Assembly: GCA_016295505.1 (NCBI GenBank)
Contig: JAEDLC010000034.1
Span: 1-16,076 of the forward strand
Direction of reading: 5' to 3'
Origin: Dorea sp.
Lineage (GTDB): Bacteria > Bacillota_A > Clostridia > Lachnospirales > Lachnospiraceae
DNA length: 16,076 nucleotides
The notes under the pieces were generated by a model that was not told the DNA's origin, searched no databases, and saw only the letters and a program-made list of their open reading frames with translations. The position numbers and the translations under genes are program-made. Numbering within the stretch: the stretch's first letter is position 1; the number at the start of each line of letters is the position of its first letter. This document shows positions 1 to 6,421 of the stretch, piece by piece.

Positions 1-266
1 CCGTTCTTGCTGCAGTATGATGCGAAGATTGGTGGAGAAAAGGATTCTATCTGAGCCGTGGTCGCCATTTTTATTGCCAGATAAGTATCCTTTGAAGAAG
101 AGGCAATGGCATCCATAAAACGATAGTATTCGTCTTCCTGCATGTGAATGGTTTTGTGGTTTAATATATCTTCCGGAAGCGCTGCGCGACGCAAGACTTC
201 CCGGATATCCAGATTGTAATATTTTAGCAGATCTTTATATTTTCCGTTTACGATAAAATGATCCAA
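1..266 (-). CDS. AraC-family transcriptional regulator, N-terminal part (runs off the left edge)
   Basis: An open frame of about 88 codons is read on the minus strand from a TTG at 266 to the window edge without a stop. The translation begins LDHFIVNGKYKDLLKYYNLD and continues with segments such as REVLRRAALPEDIL, EDEYYRFMDAI and IESFSPPIFASYCSKNG. This matches the N-terminal ligand-sensing domain of AraC regulators of the arabinose-binding-like type; the DNA-binding part would lie beyond the edge. The TTG start is chosen because AAGGAAGG sits about 7 bases before it and no ATG is near; an in-frame GTG at 290 is the alternative. It follows the broken dehydrogenase gene on the same strand with a 4-base gap, its ribosome binding site lying inside the end of that gene, so the two are probably cotranscribed. 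Family assignment is from memory of the domain pattern and is moderately sure. Confidence 0.65.
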   Translation of the reverse strand, partial: MDHFIVNGKYKDLLKYYNLDIREVLRRAALPEDILNHKTIHMQEDEYYRFMDAIASSSKDTYLAIKMATTAQIESFSPPIFASYCSKN

Positions 267-270
267 ATTC

Positions 271-1070
271 TCACCTTCCTTTTTTAGCACTGTCTGCTAT
301 TTGCTGACTGTAGACAAAGTCCAGCATAAATTTCTTTGGAAATAGCGGGGCAAGTGTCATCATAGGTTTTTGCCATCCCGGCAGTCCGCAGGTAACGTTC
401 AGCTTACCTCTGAGCATGCCCTCATATCCGTCTTTTGCCACAGGCATAGGATCTACGGGATGTGCAAAAGTTTTGTTCCGGCCATTTTACTTGCGTCAGC
501 AAATCTTGTTTCCATAGCGCCCGGCATAAGAGCCGTCACTGTAACACCTGTGCCTTTCAGTTCTCTCCATAGTGCATTTGACCAGCTTGTGATATATGCT
601 TTTGACGCATAATAAACTGCCTGAAGTGGTCCTGGCATGGTGGCAGCCGTAGAGCTGACGTTCAGTACCTTTCCTGCGCCTCTTTTGACCATATCCGGAA
701 GAAATAGTTTCAGAATGCGGGTGGGCGTTTCGATGTTAACTGCAATCATTTCCATATCCTGATTCATGGAACGAGCTCTTGAAAAATCGCCCTGGCCGCC
801 GAATCCCGCATTATTGATGATAATATCAGGAAGGATTCCAATGTCTTTACATCTGTTGTAAATGATCTGCGCAGCGTCTGCTCTGGAGAGATCAACCGCA
901 ATTGTATATGCTGTTACGTGAAATTTTTCAGAGACCTCTTTTGCCTGTGCATCCAGCTTTGCCTGATCTCTTCCTGCGAGAATCAGGTCACCGCCTTTTT
1001 TGGCATGAATCGTTACAAAGCATGCCCCAAGCCCGCCATATGATCCTGTGATGAGTGCGAAATGATTCAT
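271..1070 (-). pseudogene. Short-chain dehydrogenase/reductase (SDR), broken by a -1 frameshift
   Basis: The N-terminal part (1070 down to 453, 205 codons) is a classical SDR: a Rossmann nucleotide-binding motif TGSYGGLG near residue 8, NNAGFG near residue 88, the catalytic serine in NVSST and the YxxxK pair in YYASKAY. It stops early after KMAGTKLLHIP. Reading one base out of phase, the frame continues cleanly as FAHPVDPMPVAKDGYEGM... to a TGA at 273-271, giving the roughly 265-residue length normal for this family. One missing base in the AAAA run at 466-469 (plus strand) explains the break, since five A's would give KLFAHPVDP. All catalytic residues precede the break, but about 63 residues of the C-terminal substrate region are lost. 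The start at 1070 has GGAGG 7 bases upstream. Substrate unknown. The break may be a real mutation or a sequencing error. Confidence 0.85.
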
Positions 1071-1104
1071 ATCTATCCTCCGATTTCTTATATTTGATAT
1101 ATAC

Positions 1105-1133
1105 AGAATATCAGAAATCAGGTGTCATTTGAA
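1105..1133 (-). promoter_or_regulatory. Candidate promoter of the SDR gene
   Basis: On the minus strand TTCAAA (1133-1128) is followed after exactly 17 bases by TATTCT (1110-1105), about 35 bases before the ribosome binding site of the dehydrogenase. The match to the sigma-70 consensus is moderate in both boxes. The -35 box lies in the centre of a perfect 16-bp palindrome. Confidence 0.4.
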
Positions 1134-1138
1134 TGACA
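1123..1138. promoter_or_regulatory. Perfect 16-bp palindrome, likely repressor operator
   Basis: TGTCATTTGAATGACA reads the same on both strands (7-bp arms, 2-base centre). A further GTCA half site follows at 1145-1148. It overlaps the candidate -35 box of the SDR promoter, which is a typical position for a repressor site. The AraC gene downstream of the SDR is one possible cognate regulator, although AraC proteins more often bind direct repeats, so a TetR- or MarR-like protein encoded elsewhere is also possible. Confidence 0.5.
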
Positions 1139-1241
1139 TATAACGTCACTTTTCTTATCAAATCGTGCCAAAAGATGAAATAAAAAGTACGATGGATTTG
1201 AAGAGTATGCGGTATATGTGGCAGGATTGAATTGAAAACGA

Positions 1242-1344
1242 ATTCTGCAGCAGAATCAGTATGAAGTGTAAAATTTGTGATAATTGTGATAATATAGAAG
1301 GAGATTTGGGAAATATTACTTCGGATTATTCGTGCAGATTCTGC
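1242..1344 (+). repeat. Pair of related inverted repeats in the moeA leader
   Basis: ATTCTGC-A-GCAGAAT (1242-1256) and GCAGA-T-TCTGC (1334-1344) are each palindromic, and GCAGAATC at 1250-1257 is exactly complementary to GATTCTGC at 1337-1344. They could be two operator sites for one regulator, or the two arms of a long-range RNA stem enclosing the mini-ORF just before the moeA ribosome binding site. Confidence 0.4.
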
Positions 1345-1347
1345 TGA
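1261..1347 (+). CDS. Possible 28-residue Cys-rich mini-ORF in the moeA leader
   Basis: An ATG at 1261 opens 28 codons ending in TGA at 1345-1347, 21 bases before moeA. The predicted peptide begins MKCKICDNCDN and ends YSCRFC, so five cysteines form a CxxCxxC group and a C-terminal CxxC, a metal-binding-like spacing. The CDNCDN part comes from a perfect 9-base tandem repeat (TTGTGATAA twice, 1275-1292). No convincing Shine-Dalgarno sequence precedes the ATG, and the frame has a stop at 1228-1230, so translation is unproven. It could be a leader peptide, a remnant of a lost gene, or chance. Confidence 0.25.
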   Translation: MKCKICDNCDNIEGDLGNITSDYSCRFC

Positions 1348-1368
1348 GAGAACTAAGGAGATAAAAGT

Positions 1369-2574
1369 ATGGATGCTCTTATGTTGGAGGAAGCCCTTGA
1401 ATTGATTCTTTCCAGGGGTAAAAAAATTGATGAATGTGAGGAAATTGCCCTGTGGGACGTTGTGGGAAGGGTTCTTGCTGAGGATGTTGTTGCTCAAAGG
1501 AACCAGCCTCCTTTTCCGCGTTCTCCGCTTGATGGATATGCGGTGAGAAGTTCAGATATAAAAGGGGCTTCACGGGAGTATCCGGTGACGCTTACCGTTA
1601 TTGCTGAAGTAGATGCTGGCCATGTGGTACAGGAGATGGTAGGCGAGGGAGAAGCCATAAGAATTATGACCGGTGCCCCGATACCAGATGGTGCCGATTG
1701 TATCATCGGGCAGGAAGATACAGATTATGGTGAGAGCAGAGTTAATGTCTATGAGGAAGTAGAAGCCTGGCAAAATTATTGTTTTGAAGGAGAAGATTAC
1801 AGAGCAGGAACAATACTGCTGAAAAAAGGTACTGTGTTAGGATCGGCGGAGGCAGGGATTCTTGCAAGCCTCGGCCTTACCCGTGTGTGTGTATATCGCA
1901 GACCCAGGATTGCAGTGATCACCACTGGTGACGAGATCCTCCTTCCGGGAGAGGAACTTCTTCCGGGGAAAATATATGATTCTAATCTTTATGCTCTTGT
2001 AACCAGATTACGCTCCTGGGGAGTGGAGATCTCAGCCAAAATGCGCGTGGAGGATGATGCCAAAAAAGTGGCAGAGCTTGTGAAAAAAGTGATGACCGAT
2101 GCAGATCTGGTCGTTACAACAGGCGGGGTCTCTGTAGGGAAGAAAGACATCATGCATGAAGTTCTGAAGATTTTGAATTGTGAAAAGCTGTTCTGGAGAA
2201 TCGCAGTCAAGCCGGGGATGCCGACATTGTGTGCTTCCTGTCAGGGAAAATTACTCGTGTGTCTGTCTGGAAATCCATATGGTGCGGTAGCGAATCTGGA
2301 ACTTCTTATTCGTCCACTCCTTGCAGAGATGACCGGGAGAGAAGATCTGAAGATCCAAAGAAGGAGAGCTGTCTGTGAAAATACTTTCCCGAAAAAAAGT
2401 ATGGTTACCCGATATGTGCGTGCGCATTACAGTGATGGGAAGGTACGAATTGCATCCGGGTCAAACGCATCAGGGATCCTGAGCTCCATGTGTGGCTGTA
2501 ATTGTCTGATTGTGATTCCGGCAGGTACAGAACGTATTGAAAAAGATGATGAAGTTGAAGTAATACTTTTATAA
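1369..2574 (+). CDS. moeA: Molybdopterin molybdenumtransferase MoeA
   Basis: The 401-residue product has the full MoeA architecture: an N-terminal linker/domain region with SPLDGYAV (52-59) and MTGAPIPDGAD (100-110), the central MoCF-biosynthesis fold with ITTGDE (184-189) and TTGGVSVGKKD (250-260), SGNPYGAVANLEL (300-312), and a C-terminal beta domain. MoeA ligates molybdate to adenylylated molybdopterin to finish molybdenum cofactor in the cytoplasm. Residues corresponding to the known acidic active-site positions (D55, E189, D260) are present. Length is normal. The ATG at 1369 has AAGGAG 8 bases upstream; a second in-frame ATG at 1381 lacks a site. It stands alone between a leader region and a strong terminator, with no other cofactor gene nearby. 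Its user enzymes, possibly a xanthine dehydrogenase-like hydroxylase, must be encoded elsewhere. Confidence 0.95.
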   Translation: MDALMLEEALELILSRGKKIDECEEIALWDVVGRVLAEDVVAQRNQPPFPRSPLDGYAVRSSDIKGASREYPVTLTVIAEVDAGHVVQEMVGEGEAIRIMTGAPIPDGADCIIGQEDTDYGESRVNVYEEVEAWQNYCFEGEDYRAGTILLKKGTVLGSAEAGILASLGLTRVCVYRRPRIAVITTGDEILLPGEELLPGKIYDSNLYALVTRLRSWGVEISAKMRVEDDAKKVAELVKKVMTDADLVVTTGGVSVGKKDIMHEVLKILNCEKLFWRIAVKPGMPTLCASCQGKLLVCLSGNPYGAVANLELLIRPLLAEMTGREDLKIQRRRAVCENTFPKKSMVTRYVRAHYSDGKVRIASGSNASGILSSMCGCNCLIVIPAGTERIEKDDEVEVILL

Positions 2575-2593
2575 GTAAGAAAGATTGATCATA

Positions 2594-2644
2594 AAAAGGA
2601 CTTTCGCATATAATAGTCTATATTTTGCGAAAGTCCTTTTATAA
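2594..2644. terminator. Strong intrinsic terminator after moeA, probably bidirectional
   Basis: A perfect 15-bp stem (AAAAGGACTTTCGCA at 2594-2608 with its complement at 2626-2640) encloses a 17-base loop. It is flanked by A's on the left and T's on the right, so it could end moeA transcripts on the plus strand and transcripts of the minus-strand gene ending at 2709. Confidence 0.9.
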
Positions 2645-2708
2645 TAAAGAAATTTACGATAAATGAAAGGAAAAGGGGAATATTATATCTGAAGATCAGG
2701 GAAAATAA

Positions 2709-3041
2709 TCAGGGGTTTATCCGTCCGTCCTGATCGCAGGTCAGTGTTGCATAGGGAACATGGTTCTGATAATGCCATTCTGTCTGATACAGATACAGTT
2801 GATAAGTAACTTTACCTGCAGGCCGGTTCAGTCTGAATTGTTCGGAGACGATATTTTCAGCCAGTTTTGACTGATCGAACCAAATGGGGCGATTCGTCAC
2901 AATATACAGGTCTGTTTCAGTAGAAGTTTCATAGGTGTGAACGGTAGAATGTTTTATATGATATGGTCTGGAGGAGGTAATGCAGAAAAAAAGTACAGCC
3001 GCCAGCAGTAGAAAGAAGATTTGGAATTTGCTTTTTTTCAT
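2709..3041 (-). CDS. Small membrane-anchored hypothetical protein (110 residues)
   Basis: The product is not recognised. It starts MKKSKFQIFFLLLAAVLFFC: a short positively charged N-terminus, then one hydrophobic segment at about residues 8-24, consistent with a signal anchor or uncleaved signal peptide. The remainder is a small soluble domain rich in Tyr and Gln, with LYIVTNRPIWFDQSKLAENI and YQLYLYQTEWHYQNHVPY, presumably outside the cell. The ATG at 3041 is preferred over one at 3056 because GGTGGTGAT sits just in front of it. The gene diverges from the small Cro/C1-type regulator, and the gap between them contains a symmetric element, so the regulator may control it. Function unknown. Confidence 0.65.
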   Translation of the reverse strand: MKKSKFQIFFLLLAAVLFFCITSSRPYHIKHSTVHTYETSTETDLYIVTNRPIWFDQSKLAENIVSEQFRLNRPAGKVTYQLYLYQTEWHYQNHVPYATLTCDQDGRINP

Positions 3042-3066
3042 GACTATCACCACCATAGATAAAAAC

Positions 3067-3106
3067 TTACACTGTATGAAAATACGTGTATTTACTTCCA
3101 GTGTAA
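3067..3106. promoter_or_regulatory. Concentric two-fold symmetric element between divergent genes
   Basis: Outer arms TTACACTG (3067-3074) and CAGTGTAA (3099-3106) are perfect inverted repeats. Inner arms AAATAC (3080-3085) and GTATTT (3088-3093) are also perfect, and both dyads share the same centre (3086/3087). The element lies just downstream of a candidate minus-strand promoter (TTGCAG, 16 bases, GATAAT) and upstream of the plus-strand -10 box of the regulator gene. The position suits an operator; a hairpin in the 5' end of the minus-strand transcript is the alternative. Confidence 0.55.
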
Positions 3107-3140
3107 ATTATCATATCTACTTTTTCAACTGCAATCTTAG

Positions 3141-3146
3141 TATACT
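3141..3146 (+). promoter_or_regulatory. Candidate -10 box of the small HTH regulator gene
   Basis: TATACT lies 31 bases before the ATG and 11 bases before the ribosome binding site AGGATGG. No good -35 hexamer is found 16-18 bases upstream, so the promoter may be weak or need an activator. Confidence 0.35.
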
Positions 3147-3171
3147 TTTAAGTAATAGGATGGTATGTGAA

Positions 3172-3405
3172 ATGAGTAAAATACGAATTAATCTGGAAAA
3201 TGTATTAAAAGAAAAGGGAATCAGTAAAACGCAGCTGTGTTATGCGTGCAGATTACAGCGGACGCAGCTGAATAACTATTGTAAAAACAAGGTCGTCCGA
3301 ATTGATCTGAATACGATTGCAAGGATGTGTGACTTTATTGATTGCAGGATTGAAGATATTCTGGTGCTTGAGGAGGAAGAACCGGAACAATCAGGGAAAG
3401 AATAA
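3172..3405 (+). CDS. Small Cro/C1-type (XRE) helix-turn-helix regulator, 77 residues
   Basis: The product is a single helix-turn-helix domain: VLKEKGISKTQLCYACRLQR (about 11-30) supplies the first helices, TQLNNYCKNK (31-40) the recognition region, and LNTIARMCDFIDCRIEDIL (46-64) the closing helices, followed by an acidic tail. This is the compact Cro/C1 (HTH_26-like) type with no sensor domain. The ATG at 3172 is chosen because AGGATGG lies 8 bases upstream; an in-frame ATG at 3160 would add four residues. Four cysteines in a 77-residue protein are unusual and could allow redox or metal sensing, which is speculation. It diverges from the hypothetical membrane protein, and a terminator separates it from the nucleoside operon. 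Targets are unknown; its own divergent promoter region is the first candidate. Confidence 0.8.
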   Translation: MSKIRINLENVLKEKGISKTQLCYACRLQRTQLNNYCKNKVVRIDLNTIARMCDFIDCRIEDILVLEEEEPEQSGKE

Positions 3406-3409
3406 TGGG

Positions 3410-3453
3410 AACCTTTGGTTTGAGAAAAACTCAGATCAAAGGTTTTTCTTTTC
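3410..3453 (+). terminator. Intrinsic terminator after the HTH regulator
   Basis: A 15-bp stem, 3410-3424 pairing with 3430-3444 (two G-U wobbles, loop AAAAA), is followed by TTTCTTTT. It should end the regulator transcript before the nucleoside operon, although the operon's promoter region begins right at the T tract. Confidence 0.85.
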
Positions 3454-3469
3454 TTATTTGCGTTTTGGG

Positions 3470-3484
3470 TTATAATATTTATAA
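3470..3484 (+). promoter_or_regulatory. Candidate promoter/-10 region of the nucleoside operon
   Basis: TATAAT at 3471-3476 is a perfect -10 box. It lies within a symmetric stretch TTATAA-TAT-TTATAA (3470-3484). No good -35 box is present 16-18 bases upstream, where the sequence is the T-rich tail of the previous terminator. The start would fall around 3483, leaving a leader of about 35 bases before udp. Confidence 0.45.
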
Positions 3485-3519
3485 CAAGAGGGAAAATGTC
3501 GCAAAAAGGAGAGGTGGAT

Positions 3520-4302
3520 ATGAAGAACTATTCGGAAGATGCAAGCAGACAGTATCATATACAGGTTGCAAATGGTGAGGTTGGAAGATATGTGATCATG
3601 CCGGGAGATCCGAAAAGATGTGCCAGGATTGCAAAATATCTTGAAGATCCGGTTCTGATTGCAGACAACCGGGAATTTGTTACCTATACCGGTACTCTGG
3701 ACGGAGTGAAGGTCAGTGTGACATCGACCGGAATTGGGGGACCTTCGGCTTCCATTGCGATGGAAGAACTCTATCGCTGTGGTGCAGATACATTTGTGCG
3801 GATCGGAACCTGCGGCGGTATGCAGACAGAGGTAAAGAGCGGAGATATCGTGATTGCAACAGGAGCGGTCAGAATGGAAGGAACGAGTAAGGAATATGCT
3901 CCGATTGAATATCCGGCGGTTGCCAGTCTGGATGTGACAAATGCACTGTGTGCTGCGGCAAAAAAGAAGGGATATCCTGTTCATACAGGAGTTGTACAGT
4001 GCAAAGATTCCTTTTACGGACAGCATGAGCCGGAGACCAAGCCGGCGGGCTACGAGCTGATGAACAAGTGGGAAGCATGGAAGCGTATGGGATGTCTGGC
4101 TTCAGAGATGGAATCTGCGGCATTGTTTATTGTCGCTGATTATCTTCGGGTAAGAGCGGGGGCATGCTTCCTTGTGGTCGCCAATCAGGAAAGAGAGAAG
4201 CTTGGATTGGAGAATCCGGTCGTACATGATACAGACATGGCTGTACAGACAGCGGTAGAAGCGGTTCGCCTGTTGATTCAAAGCGATTCCGAAGAAAAAT
4301 AA
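3520..4302 (+). CDS. udp: Uridine phosphorylase
   Basis: The 260-residue product belongs to the hexameric NP-I nucleoside phosphorylases. It shows MPGDPKR (27-33) in the phosphate-binding loop, TSTGIGGPSASIAMEEL (69-84), RIGTCGG (94-100), a base-pocket segment around 160-183, and SEMESAALF (195-203), whose glutamates contact the ribose. It splits uridine, and often deoxyuridine, with phosphate into uracil and (deoxy)ribose-1-phosphate in the cytoplasm. The ATG at 3520 is chosen over 3496 because AAAGGAGAGG ends a few bases before it. It is the first gene of a six-gene salvage operon: Cdd supplies uridine from cytidine, and DeoB takes the sugar phosphate onward. No thymidine phosphorylase is in the window, so this enzyme may also cover deoxyuridine or thymidine, which is inference. 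Confidence 0.93.
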   Translation: MKNYSEDASRQYHIQVANGEVGRYVIMPGDPKRCARIAKYLEDPVLIADNREFVTYTGTLDGVKVSVTSTGIGGPSASIAMEELYRCGADTFVRIGTCGGMQTEVKSGDIVIATGAVRMEGTSKEYAPIEYPAVASLDVTNALCAAAKKKGYPVHTGVVQCKDSFYGQHEPETKPAGYELMNKWEAWKRMGCLASEMESAALFIVADYLRVRAGACFLVVANQEREKLGLENPVVHDTDMAVQTAVEAVRLLIQSDSEEK

Positions 4303-4323
4303 TAAAGGAAAAAGGGAAAGATT

Positions 4324-4977
4324 ATGGATATTCAGGAAATATTAACACATGTAGATCATACACTTCTTGCACAGACTGCGACATGGGAAGAGATCCGGCA
4401 GATCTGCGATGATGCAGTACGGTATCAGACGGCTTCCGTGTGTATTCCACCGTCTTATGTAAGGCAGGCCAGTGAATACGTACAGGGAAAGGTGGCTGTC
4501 TGTACAGTCATCGGATTTCCGAACGGATATATGACGACGAAAGCAAAAGAATATGAAACCGAAGATGCGATCGGGAACGGGGCTTCTGAGATCGATATGG
4601 TCATTAATATCGGATGGCTGAAGGACAGACGGTATGATCAGATTGAAGAAGAGATCCGTACGCTGAAGAATGTCTGTGGAGATAAGATTCTGAAAGTCAT
4701 TATCGAGACCTGTTTTCTGACGGAAGAAGAAAAAATAAAGATGTGTGAGATTGTAACCAGAGCAGAAGCAGATTACATCAAAACATCCACCGGATTCGGA
4801 GGAGCGGGAGCAACCTTTGCGGATGTTGAATTATTTGCCCGTCATGTCGGGCCGGCGGTGAAGATCAAAGCAGCAGGGGGAATCGCTTCGCTGGAAGATG
4901 CAGAAAAGTTTCTGGAACTGGGAGCAGACCGGCTTGGTACAAGCCGGATCATTAAGCTGATCAGACAGGAGAGGTGA
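4324..4977 (+). CDS. deoC: Deoxyribose-phosphate aldolase
   Basis: The product is a 217-residue TIM-barrel class I aldolase. It cleaves 2-deoxyribose-5-phosphate into acetaldehyde and glyceraldehyde-3-phosphate. Visible signatures are DHTLL (11-15), VIGFPNGYMTTKAKEYE (62-78), EIDMVINIG (89-97, catalytic D91), LKVIIETC (123-130), YIKTSTGF with Schiff-base lysine K153, and KIKAAGGI with the second active-site lysine K182. Length is typical. The ribosome binding site is an AGGAAAAAGGG run before the ATG. It follows udp after 21 bases and precedes cdd by 3 bases, clearly cotranscribed. It consumes the product of DeoB two genes downstream and so lets the cell use DNA-derived nucleosides as a carbon source. 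Confidence 0.97.
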   Translation: MDIQEILTHVDHTLLAQTATWEEIRQICDDAVRYQTASVCIPPSYVRQASEYVQGKVAVCTVIGFPNGYMTTKAKEYETEDAIGNGASEIDMVINIGWLKDRRYDQIEEEIRTLKNVCGDKILKVIIETCFLTEEEKIKMCEIVTRAEADYIKTSTGFGGAGATFADVELFARHVGPAVKIKAAGGIASLEDAEKFLELGADRLGTSRIIKLIRQER

Positions 4978-4980
4978 AGG

Positions 4981-5427
4981 ATGATGGAGAGACAGCTGGC
5001 AGAAGAGATGATAGAACGGGCCATCGAACAGCTTGGATATGCTTATGTACCCTATTCCGGATTCCGGGTGGGCGCCGTGCTCCTTACAGAAGAAGGGAAG
5101 ATGTATACAGGCTGTAATATTGAAAATGCTGCGTATACTCCGACAAACTGTGCGGAGAGGACGGCATTCTTCAAAGCGGTCAGCGAGGGTGAGAGGAGAT
5201 TTCGTGCAATCTGTATCGTCGGAGGAAAGGATGGGGTTCTGACGGAATATACACCTCCCTGCGGTGTGTGCCGGCAGGTTATGATGGAATTTTGTAATCC
5301 GGATACCTTTCAGATTATCCTTGCGACGGATACAAAACACTACAAGATATACACATTAAAAGAGATGTTGCCGATGGGATTTGGGCCGGGCAATCTGGAA
5401 CCGGCAGTGCCTGAAAAAAGGAAGTGA
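4981..5427 (+). CDS. cdd: Cytidine deaminase
   Basis: This is the 148-residue small homotetrameric cytidine deaminase. Zinc ligands and the catalytic acid are in TNCAERTA (C57, E59) and PPCGVCRQ (C94, C97). Other signatures are VPYSGFRVGAVL (23-34) and GCNIENAAY (44-52). It hydrolytically deaminates cytidine and deoxycytidine to uridine and deoxyuridine, the substrates of Udp at the operon start. Two ATG codons lie in tandem at 4981 and 4984; either could start the protein behind GAGAGGTGAAGG, which spans the end of deoC. The C-terminal tail after GFGPGNLE is about ten residues longer than the minimal family core. Confidence 0.96.
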   Translation: MMERQLAEEMIERAIEQLGYAYVPYSGFRVGAVLLTEEGKMYTGCNIENAAYTPTNCAERTAFFKAVSEGERRFRAICIVGGKDGVLTEYTPPCGVCRQVMMEFCNPDTFQIILATDTKHYKIYTLKEMLPMGFGPGNLEPAVPEKRK

Positions 5428-5431
5428 TCGT

Positions 5432-6421
5432 ATGACGACAGAAGAATTAATATGTCTGCCCAAGGTGGAACTTCATTGTCATCTGGACGGTTCTCTCAGT
5501 CGGGAATTTGTTCAGAAGAGGCTGGGAAGGACTGTGTCGGAAGAAGAGCTCAGCGTGACGAGGGAGTGCGGAAGTCTTTCGGAATATCTGGAAAAATTCG
5601 ACCTGCCATGTGCCTGCCTGAGAGATGAAGAAGGTCTGGAAGGCGCTGGATATGATGTTCTGAAGACGATGGCCGGAGAAAATGTCTGTTATGCGGAGAT
5701 TCGCTTTGCGCCTCTTTTGTCTGTGACAGAGGAGATGAACACCCGCAGAGTGATAGAAGCACTTCTTCGGGGACTGGAAAAGGGGAAAAAGGACTTTGGA
5801 ATTGCATATAATGTAATTACCTGTGCGATGAGACATCACAGTGAGGAGCAGAATTATCAGATGATCAGAACGGCACGGGAGTATCTTGGAGCGGGTGTAT
5901 GCGCGGTGGACCTTGCAGGAGCAGAAGCGCAGTATCCGATGGCGGAATTCATGGAGTTGTTCCGGAAAACAAAGCTTCTTGGAATGCCGTTTACCATCCA
6001 CGCCGGAGAGTGTGGAAATGCAGAGAATATAGTAAGAGCAATACAGGCAGGGGCAGGAAGGATCGGACACGGTATCGCCATGAGGGGATATCCCGGGATC
6101 CAGAAGATGATCCGGGATGCGGGAGTCGGCGTAGAGATGTGTCCGATCAGCAATCTGCAGACCAAGGCAGTGAAAAGCGAGGCGGAATATCCGCTCAGAG
6201 AATTTCTGGATTCCGGTATCTGCGTGACGATCAACACAGACAATCGGACCGTCAGCAATACTTCTATGGTACAGGAACTGCAGTTTGTCCAGAAGACTTA
6301 CGGAATTCGGGACGAAGAGATTCTGAAGTTCATGAAAAATGCGATAGAGACTGCTTTTGCAGATGCGGGGACAAAAGAATGGATGTATAAAAAGATGTGT
6401 AATGAGGTGAAAGCGATATGA
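5432..6421 (+). CDS. add: Adenosine deaminase
   Basis: The product is a 329-residue metal-dependent amidohydrolase of the adenosine deaminase family. Metal ligands and catalytic residues are in ELHCHLDGS (H15, H17), TIHAGE (H190, E193), RIGHG (H213) and NTDNR (D270). It converts adenosine and deoxyadenosine to inosine and deoxyinosine, which PunA then phosphorolyses. The start at 5432 is chosen over an in-frame ATG at 5381 because AAAAAAGGAAG lies just upstream and translation from 5432 gives the usual N-terminus LPKVELHCHLDGS. The gene starts 4 bases after cdd and its stop overlaps the start of deoB by 4 bases (ATGA), so the two are probably translationally coupled. Confidence 0.95.
   Translation: MTTEELICLPKVELHCHLDGSLSREFVQKRLGRTVSEEELSVTRECGSLSEYLEKFDLPCACLRDEEGLEGAGYDVLKTMAGENVCYAEIRFAPLLSVTEEMNTRRVIEALLRGLEKGKKDFGIAYNVITCAMRHHSEEQNYQMIRTAREYLGAGVCAVDLAGAEAQYPMAEFMELFRKTKLLGMPFTIHAGECGNAENIVRAIQAGAGRIGHGIAMRGYPGIQKMIRDAGVGVEMCPISNLQTKAVKSEAEYPLREFLDSGICVTINTDNRTVSNTSMVQELQFVQKTYGIRDEEILKFMKNAIETAFADAGTKEWMYKKMCNEVKAI

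Noticed and set aside
1261..1368. Possible Moco riboswitch before moeA
   Set aside because: I could not recognise the conserved Moco motif helices; only the simple complementary repeats are visible.
1111..1497. Minus-strand open frame spanning the moeA leader and start
   Set aside because: Overlaps the moeA coding start; composition rich in Ile, Phe and His; no ribosome binding site or family resemblance.
2980..3171. Upstream in-frame extension of the small HTH regulator to 2980
   Set aside because: The extension would overlap the divergent gene and the operator region, and a proper ribosome binding site precedes the ATG at 3172.
3867..4560. Search for mobile element ends, CRISPR-like repeats or att sites in the nucleoside operon and elsewhere
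   Set aside because: No terminal inverted repeats, transposase, integrase or regularly spaced repeats were found. The tRNA pair has no integrase or duplicated tRNA 3' end next to it.
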